Below are positions 33,404 to 38,119 of a stretch of DNA of 38,119 nucleotides, one piece after another. Each line of letters starts with the position of its first letter. Position 1 is the stretch's first letter. This DNA comes from Chromatiales bacterium (GTDB lineage Bacteria; Pseudomonadota; Gammaproteobacteria; Thiohalomonadales; Thiohalomonadaceae). The notes under the pieces are model-generated. The model worked only from the letters and a program-made list of their open reading frames with translations, was not told the DNA's origin and made no database searches. The stretch covers positions 1 through 38,119 of the forward strand of contig QKFD01000113.1 of the NCBI GenBank assembly GCA_003251535.1. The letters run 5' to 3'. A program made the position numbers and the translations under genes.

Positions 33404-35239
33404 TTACCAGAGCTGTTGCCACACGGTCCACCCCAACAATAGGAGTAGCAGGCTGTAAAGCACCCCCCCGAGGCGCCAGCCCCACACCACCTTGGCGGGG
33501 CGTTGCGGGAGGGGTACACCGTCGCTGCTGTCGAGCAGTAGGTAGTAACCATCCAAGGGCAACCACGGGTGGAGGTTGAGCAGGGCGTAGCCGTAGGAGG
33601 TCGCCACTAGGATGAGCACTGCCTCATGGGGTAGCCACCAGCCACCCACCAAAGTACCGAGGGCCGCAAAGAGTAGATTGCTGGCACTCCCCGCCAAATT
33701 GACCACCATCCGCTCACGGGGGGGCGCCAACCAACTCTCGGAGGTGTCGATGAAGAGCACGGGGTGCCAGTAACGCCAACCCACCACCAGCGCCGGCACA
33801 CTGCGGCCCTGCCCTTTGGCGGCTAAGGCATGACCCAGTTCATGCCAACCGGCGGCGTTGAGCAGGGCGAGGAGAAAGCCCACAACCAGCTGTGGCCCAC
33901 TGCCTGTAATGGCAGGCAGCATCCCCTGCACCACCAGCGCCACCGCCAGCCCGCTGCCCAGGAGTGTGACCAGGGCGAGCAGCGGACGCCCGACCATCCC
34001 AAAGAGGGGGGCGCAGATTCGATACAGGCGACCCACCCAAGGGTCGATCCCGCTAATACTCCACTGCCACACCCAACGCCAGCGCAACCCCGCTGACGGC
34101 GCCCGCCGCTCTGTTGGGGTCTCTATCCCTTCACCCTCTAAAAAGCCTTCGCGCGCCAGGTCGATCAGCTGCTCAGCAAAGCGTTGGGGAGAGAATGCCC
34201 CGCCGGATTTGAAGTAGTCCACCACGATCTCGCGCAGGGTATGGCGCCCATCGAGCCGCTCCCACAGAAAGCGCCCCAGCGGACCCAGCCGGAGGTAGGC
34301 AACGCGGTGTGGATCCCGCAGCACCGTCACCACCTCCCCCTCTGGAGTGGTACGGGTATGGACCTCCACCTCTGCCCGTCGCTGGAGGGTGCCACGATGG
34401 CGCAACAGCTCCGCCACCAATCGATCGCCCTTGCCAGTGGCCTCCAGGGCAGCCAGTAGGTCGGTGCGACGCAGCACCAAGGTCTCGCCGTCACTCTCTG
34501 CCCGCACGGTCGCCGCCCGCGGGCCAGCGGAGATGAGCGCCACCTCGCCAAACAGGGTACCTGGGGTGAGTTCGGCCACCACCCGCTCCCCCGGCTCACC
34601 GGCCTGCACCACCTGCGCCCTCCCCTTGGTCAGCAGATGGCACTCCTCCCCCACCTCACCTTGGCGTACTAGAGCTTCACCTGCGCGGAATGGGCGGCGC
34701 TCTAGATCCCGTGCCAGCCGTCGCAGACGGTCCGGTGGTAGGCGTAGGAAGGGCGCCGCCTCCCGCACAAATTTAATGCGTAACAGCAGCTCTCCAGCCC
34801 GGGCCCACGCCTCTCGCAGCTCCGAGCCCTGGCCTAATACCTGGGCAAATACCTCCCCAGGTAGCATCAGTGCCGTCAAGGGGGTCAAGGCGGTCACATC
34901 GGCGTGCCGGCATAGGTCTCCGGCCAGCAGCGCCAACTCCCCAAACCACTCAGCGGTACCCAACAGCGCCAACGGTACCTGCTCGCCCCCGGCCCAGGTG
35001 GTCACCTCGGCGTGCCCTTCGAGGATCAGGTAGAAACTATTGCCCTGCTCCCCCTCCCGCAGCACCTGCCCGCCGGCGGGAAATTGCACCACCTCAGCCG
35101 CCTCCGCCAGCTCAGCCAACACGGCTGGAGGCAGTTCACTAAACCCTGGCAGAAAGGCAACCCACCGCGCCCGCTCCTGGAGATCGAGCGGCACCGCACT
35201 GCGCAGGTCGTATCTCTCCGGCCCCACCTTCGCACCCAT
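33404..35239 (-). CDS. Double cyclic-nucleotide-binding, PqqD-like, M50 membrane protease fusion
   Basis: A 611-aa multidomain protein. Two cyclic-nucleotide-binding domains come first (about 30-150 and 162-285). The second has the complete phosphate-binding cassette FGEVALISAGPRAATV with R241; the first has FGELALLAG but DLCRHADV in place of PRxAxV, so it may be degenerate. Residues about 300-375 resemble a PqqD-like winged helix (LRLGPLGRFLWERLDGRHTLREIV). The rest is a polytopic M50 (site-2 protease) domain with HELGH at 466-470 and NLHPWLPLDG at 555-564, which provide the zinc ligands. By family it would cleave or process a substrate in or at the membrane under second-messenger control; the substrate is unknown. 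It is the first gene of a pair with the DUF3592 gene, and lies 93 bases after a lipoprotein gene. Confidence 0.85.
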   Translation of the reverse strand: MGAKVGPERYDLRSAVPLDLQERARWVAFLPGFSELPPAVLAELAEAAEVVQFPAGGQVLREGEQGNSFYLILEGHAEVTTWAGGEQVPLALLGTAEWFGELALLAGDLCRHADVTALTPLTALMLPGEVFAQVLGQGSELREAWARAGELLLRIKFVREAAPFLRLPPDRLRRLARDLERRPFRAGEALVRQGEVGEECHLLTKGRAQVVQAGEPGERVVAELTPGTLFGEVALISAGPRAATVRAESDGETLVLRRTDLLAALEATGKGDRLVAELLRHRGTLQRRAEVEVHTRTTPEGEVVTVLRDPHRVAYLRLGPLGRFLWERLDGRHTLREIVVDYFKSGGAFSPQRFAEQLIDLAREGFLEGEGIETPTERRAPSAGLRWRWVWQWSISGIDPWVGRLYRICAPLFGMVGRPLLALVTLLGSGLAVALVVQGMLPAITGSGPQLVVGFLLALLNAAGWHELGHALAAKGQGRSVPALVVGWRYWHPVLFIDTSESWLAPPRERMVVNLAGSASNLLFAALGTLVGGWWLPHEAVLILVATSYGYALLNLHPWLPLDGYYLLLDSSDGVPLPQRPAKVVWGWRLGGVLYSLLLLLLGWTVWQQLW

Positions 35240-35332
35240 GAGACACCTTTAGCCCACATTTCCCAACGGCCCTAGGGTACTACGGCAACGTTAGCGAGAC
35301 CCATCCCTAGATGGCGCGTCCGCCAGGGGGTA

Positions 35333-36367
35333 TCAATACGCGGTTGCCGGCTGCCCCTGACAGTACTCCAGGCTAGTGACCTCAATGGCGCGGCCAACCA
35401 GCTCCGCCGCACAGGCCCTGGGAGGGGCGATAGTGGTGGGACTGCCGCACTCGCCCTTGCCCCAAGGGGCGTACTGGTTGGGGACGATATCTGAGTGGAA
35501 GAACTGGTTCGGGACCCGCATCTTCATGCCACTATGCAGGCCTAACGAGTCGGTGAGTTGATCGCCAATACTCATCAACCAGAAGACCTGCTCGCGCTGG
35601 GTCAACGCCTCGCGGATGACATCTTTATAGGCGACCGTCGATTGATCAGGGAGATCACAGGTGAGCTGCTGTGTGTTGCGGGAGAAGTGGGTATAGCGGC
35701 GGATCTGCTCGTCACTGAGCTGTAGATGGTGTTTCAGCCACTTTGCGGTGGGTGGCACGCTCGACGCGCTACAGGCCCGGGCGGTGATGAAATAACAGGC
35801 CAGTCCGTCTTTAAAGCACCAGCGCTTGGCAAACTCCACCACCCCCTCTATGGCCGGCCCATCCCCCTTGGCATCGGAGTCGGGCGCCCCGCTAAACTCC
35901 AAGGTGTTGTCGATATCAAACATCAACGCCGGCGTGAATCCCTGCCGCCGCAATTCGGCATAGAGGCCGGTGCTCCGATACGACTCCATCAGGCGATCCA
36001 TCTCCACCACCAAGGTCGAGATATCCTTGGCGTATTGGGACTCCTGGCCATAGTGGGCATAGCCGTCACGCCCCTCCACCAGGGCGTAGTACGCGGTATA
36101 GTCGCTCTCCGCCATGAGTGGGCTGCCATTGTAGTGATCCGTAGGGAGGCAGCCCTTGTCCCCCTCACTACAGCGCGCAGTGATGCAGAGCTTTTCGCTA
36201 CCACTCAACTGGGTCGGCTCCCCGACACGGACCTGGAGCTGGCTTTTGGCCTGGGTCATCTGGCGATATAGCGCCAACGTATCCACTCCCCCCTCAGCAG
36301 CGGGTGGAGTGCTGGCACAAGCGGAGAGTAGCAGCCCACAGATCGGCAACAACACGGCGCGCTTCAT
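35333..36367 (-). CDS. HAD-family (class B acid phosphatase-like) lipoprotein
   Basis: A 344-aa periplasmic phosphatase candidate. The start is the ATG at 36367 because AAGGAGG lies 7 bases upstream and a lipoprotein signal follows (MKRAVLLPICGLLLSAC, lipid cysteine C17). HAD motifs are complete: DIDNT (D151, D153, T155), the threonine of FITAR at about 195, the lysine in VAYKDVIRE at about 248, and GDQLTD (268-273). Family members hydrolyse phosphomonoesters such as nucleotides. Several cysteines outside the core suggest disulfides. It is the fourth gene of a leftward run, 44 bases after the SH3-like gene. The true substrate cannot be read from the sequence. Confidence 0.85.
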   Translation of the reverse strand: MKRAVLLPICGLLLSACASTPPAAEGGVDTLALYRQMTQAKSQLQVRVGEPTQLSGSEKLCITARCSEGDKGCLPTDHYNGSPLMAESDYTAYYALVEGRDGYAHYGQESQYAKDISTLVVEMDRLMESYRSTGLYAELRRQGFTPALMFDIDNTLEFSGAPDSDAKGDGPAIEGVVEFAKRWCFKDGLACYFITARACSASSVPPTAKWLKHHLQLSDEQIRRYTHFSRNTQQLTCDLPDQSTVAYKDVIREALTQREQVFWLMSIGDQLTDSLGLHSGMKMRVPNQFFHSDIVPNQYAPWGKGECGSPTTIAPPRACAAELVGRAIEVTSLEYCQGQPATAY

Positions 36368-36411
36368 ATACAACCTCCTTTTAACAGTCCCTATGGCGCT
36401 TCCCCGCCCCG

Positions 36412-37152
36412 TCAATCCCCAGCAAAGAAGAGCCCCTCGACTACCTCTGACGCTTGGGTGGATTCAATCTTTACCCAGCCCAGCAGCCCAAACGGGGTAC
36501 GGAGGAGATAGTAGTCACCATCGGCCAGTACCACGGTCAGTTCGCTCCCAACCGGGAGTGACGCCACTGGCTGTTGCAGCGTCTGGCTGGCATAGAGGGT
36601 GAGTGCTACCTTGGCGCGGGAGGTGAGATCGACTGCGAGATAGGGTTGCGGCGTCTCCGCGATGACCCCGTCACGCAGTTCAAACTTGCGGCGTCTATCG
36701 AACATGCTGTTGCTATGGCCCGCGAGATAGAGCGCGCCATTGCCGGGGATGTAGAGTTGGGTCCCCGGCAGGCTAGCGAGGGGCTGGGCGCTATCGCCAG
36801 CCGCCAGATCGGCCTCCCGGTAGAGATAGAAGGTGGGATCGACACTGGGGCCGGCATCATAATCCACCACATACCACTCATGGGCGCCGACACTCAGGTG
36901 GGTACGCAGGGCGCGGATCACCCGTGGGATATCATCGCACTGACACTCAGCGCGCCACTGGGCCCCGAGATCGATATTGAGCGGCTGCGCCAAGGCGGGA
37001 TTGAAGTGTACAACCACCGGCTCTGTCACCGGCGGAGGCGGCCGATCCAGCTCCAACTGCCGCAGACCGCCAAAGGGCTCCGCGGCATAACTGCTGGTGA
37101 CCACCCAAACCCCTAGCCACACCTGCCCCGCTCGCCTCCACCAGCTACCCAC
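36412..37152 (-). CDS. Exported protein with SH3-like C-terminal domain
   Basis: A 246-aa protein of unknown function. A signal peptide is likely (MGSWWRRAGQVWLGVWVVTS then SYA, cut before AEPFGG). The middle holds the pair ECQCDD, a possible disulfide, and PGTQLYIPGNGALYLAGHSNSMFD. The C-terminal 60 residues look like a bacterial SH3 domain (SLPVGSELTVVLADGDYYLL then GLLGWVKIES), often peptidoglycan-related. The start is a GTG at 37152 with GAGGGGG shortly upstream. It is 57 bases after the HD gene on the same strand and precedes the phosphatase lipoprotein, so a common envelope role is plausible but unproven. Confidence 0.72.
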   Translation of the reverse strand: MGSWWRRAGQVWLGVWVVTSSYAAEPFGGLRQLELDRPPPPVTEPVVVHFNPALAQPLNIDLGAQWRAECQCDDIPRVIRALRTHLSVGAHEWYVVDYDAGPSVDPTFYLYREADLAAGDSAQPLASLPGTQLYIPGNGALYLAGHSNSMFDRRRKFELRDGVIAETPQPYLAVDLTSRAKVALTLYASQTLQQPVASLPVGSELTVVLADGDYYLLRTPFGLLGWVKIESTQASEVVEGLFFAGD

Positions 37153-37209
37153 GGTGCCCCCTCAAGGTTAGAGTTACCCACCCATTCATCTGCCACGCCT
37201 AACGACGGC

Positions 37210-37854
37210 CTACCCACGCCCTTTGGCACGGTAGTGCTGGAGGAGATGGGCCAAATTGCTGCGGGCAGCCCCTTCAAATTGACGCTGAAACTCGGGCAGT
37301 TGGTAGAGGGTGGGACGCTCCAGCAGGCGATGTAGCAGTTCACCCCGCACGGCATAGAAGGTCTCATCCGGCACAAAGGCGTACTCATAACGAATCGCCG
37401 CCTCGTAGCGCTCGAAACGCTCGGTGCTAGCGCCGAGGATGGCAAGGTCGATATCGAGCAGCAGCGCGCAATCACCCTCCGCCAGCGCCTGCCCCTCGCC
37501 ATGGGTCGTAGCCAAGATGAGCTGCTGAATACGCTCTGACACCACCCCCGTCGGGGCGTCCAGGCGCGCCAGACACAACGCGGCGCTACGCGCCTCGTTG
37601 TCGCTGCGCCGCGGGTCGTAGATGGCGTCGTGATACCACACCGCCAACTCCACCTCGGTGGGGAACATGGCAAGTGAGGCGAAGCGGTCGAGCAGCGCCA
37701 GACACTCCCCCACATGCTCCAAGGTGTGGTAGGCACGGTGGGGCTCACCATAGAGCCCCACCAACTCGCCCCATGCCGTGGCAGGCAGGGCCTTAGAGCC
37801 GAGCCGCTGCCGCAGGCCAGACCAGCGCTGCGCCAGTCGCTGGAGGTAGGGCAT
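37210..37854 (-). CDS. HD-superfamily metal-dependent phosphohydrolase
   Basis: A 214-aa cytoplasmic HD-domain protein. The metal-binding set is visible as YHTLEHVGECL (about 41-51), VWYHDAIYDPRRSDNEARSA (H74-D75 in the HD pair) and ATTHGEG followed by LLLDIDLAILG (about 128-138). This corresponds to a widespread family annotated only as predicted HD phosphohydrolase. The ATG at 37854 overlaps the TAA of the upstream coiled-coil gene (TTA/CAT share base 37854), so translation is coupled. The TAG at 37210 is 57 bases before the next gene. The nucleotide substrate is unknown. Confidence 0.85.
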   Translation of the reverse strand: MPYLQRLAQRWSGLRQRLGSKALPATAWGELVGLYGEPHRAYHTLEHVGECLALLDRFASLAMFPTEVELAVWYHDAIYDPRRSDNEARSAALCLARLDAPTGVVSERIQQLILATTHGEGQALAEGDCALLLDIDLAILGASTERFERYEAAIRYEYAFVPDETFYAVRGELLHRLLERPTLYQLPEFQRQFEGAARSNLAHLLQHYRAKGRG

Positions 37855-38119
37855 TACTCGCCGGTCTGCCGCTTCAACCCCTCCAGATTCTCCCGCGCCC
37901 GCTCTATGTCGTAATACTTGCGATCCTGCTCATAACGCTTGTTATCTTCGCGGCGCTGCTTCTCTAGCGCCTCCCGTTGCTTATTTAGCGCCCGATCCGT
38001 CTCTTTCTGACGCTGTTCCTGCTCACGCCGCTCCTGCTCATGGCGTTTACTCTCCTCACGGCGCTGCATTTCCAGCATCTCTCGCTGCTTATTCAGCGCC
38101 CGATCGGCTTCTTTCTGAC
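37854..38119 (-). CDS. Coiled-coil protein, 5' end off the window (partial)
   Basis: The frame is open from the right edge (QKEADRALNKQREM...) to the stop at 37854, giving the last 87 residues. It is almost entirely charged helix made of a repeated unit of about 36 residues: QKEADRALNKQREMLEMQRR recurs as QKETDRALNKQREALEKQRR, the latter ending RYEQDRKYYDIERARENLEG. Such Arg/Glu/Gln-rich sequence forms a long coiled coil. An internal ATG at 38078 exists, but the repeat clearly continues past it, so the real start is off the window. It overlaps the HD gene start by one base. The N-terminal domain needed for a function is not in view. Confidence 0.75.
   Translation of the reverse strand, partial: QKEADRALNKQREMLEMQRREESKRHEQERREQEQRQKETDRALNKQREALEKQRREDNKRYEQDRKYYDIERARENLEGLKRQTGE

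Noticed and set aside
35629-35642. AGGCGACCGTCG in the HAD lipoprotein gene, matching part of the repeat palindrome
   Set aside because: A 12-base partial match inside coding sequence without the rest of the unit; likely chance.

Overview
The window is 38 kb of GC-rich bacterial chromosome with ordinary gammaproteobacterial housekeeping genes (purL, ychF, ppx, dauA-like). Two loci narrow the lifestyle. A secreted Gly/Tyr-rich protein closely resembles the sulfur globule envelope proteins of purple sulfur bacteria. A divergent ectR/ectABC locus makes the compatible solute ectoine. The best inference is a salt-tolerant, sulfur-storing sulfur oxidiser of the Chromatiales type; the species cannot be named from sequence reading alone. 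No tRNA, rRNA, integrase or intact transposase was seen.

Layout. The left edge (15-2231) is a minus-strand cas3 helicase-nuclease, probably type I-C, whose partner cas genes would lie off the left end. Next come two small membrane proteins (2520-3370), a giant alpha-2-macroglobulin lipoprotein-like protein (3619-8583) and divergent ppx (8761-10272). The ectoine operon ectABC (12474 down to 10298) and its divergent MarR-type regulator ectR follow, then an uncharacterised 388-aa gene (13374-14540) behind a perfect 16-bp palindrome. A small SRPBCC gene and a VOC gene (14722-15815), ychF, the sulfur globule protein gene with a strong promoter, a gamma-glutamylcyclotransferase-like gene and purL occupy 14.7-22.2 kb. 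An RDD membrane protein and a DauA-like SulP transporter follow.

From 25 kb the content is envelope- and export-oriented. There is a secreted TIM-barrel-like protein, then about 0.9 kb of non-coding tandem repeats (26507-27416) built around GGACACCCA and carrying three copies of one intrinsic terminator. Next are an M48 membrane protease, an NdvB-like GH17-GT2 beta-glucan synthase, and a two-gene unit encoding a cyclic-nucleotide-binding M50 protease and a DUF3592 membrane protein. The right end is a minus-strand run: a truncated coiled-coil protein, an HD phosphohydrolase, a periplasmic SH3-like protein and a HAD phosphatase lipoprotein.

How the genes work together. Ectoine synthesis and the periplasmic beta-glucan synthase both fit life at variable salinity. 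The sulfur globule gene, with an FNR-like site upstream, fits oxygen-linked control of sulfur storage. The most unusual items are the GGACACCCA tandem array, the CNB-CNB-PqqD-like-M50 fusion, the unknown gene behind the palindrome, and the nested hairpin leader at 15210-15271.
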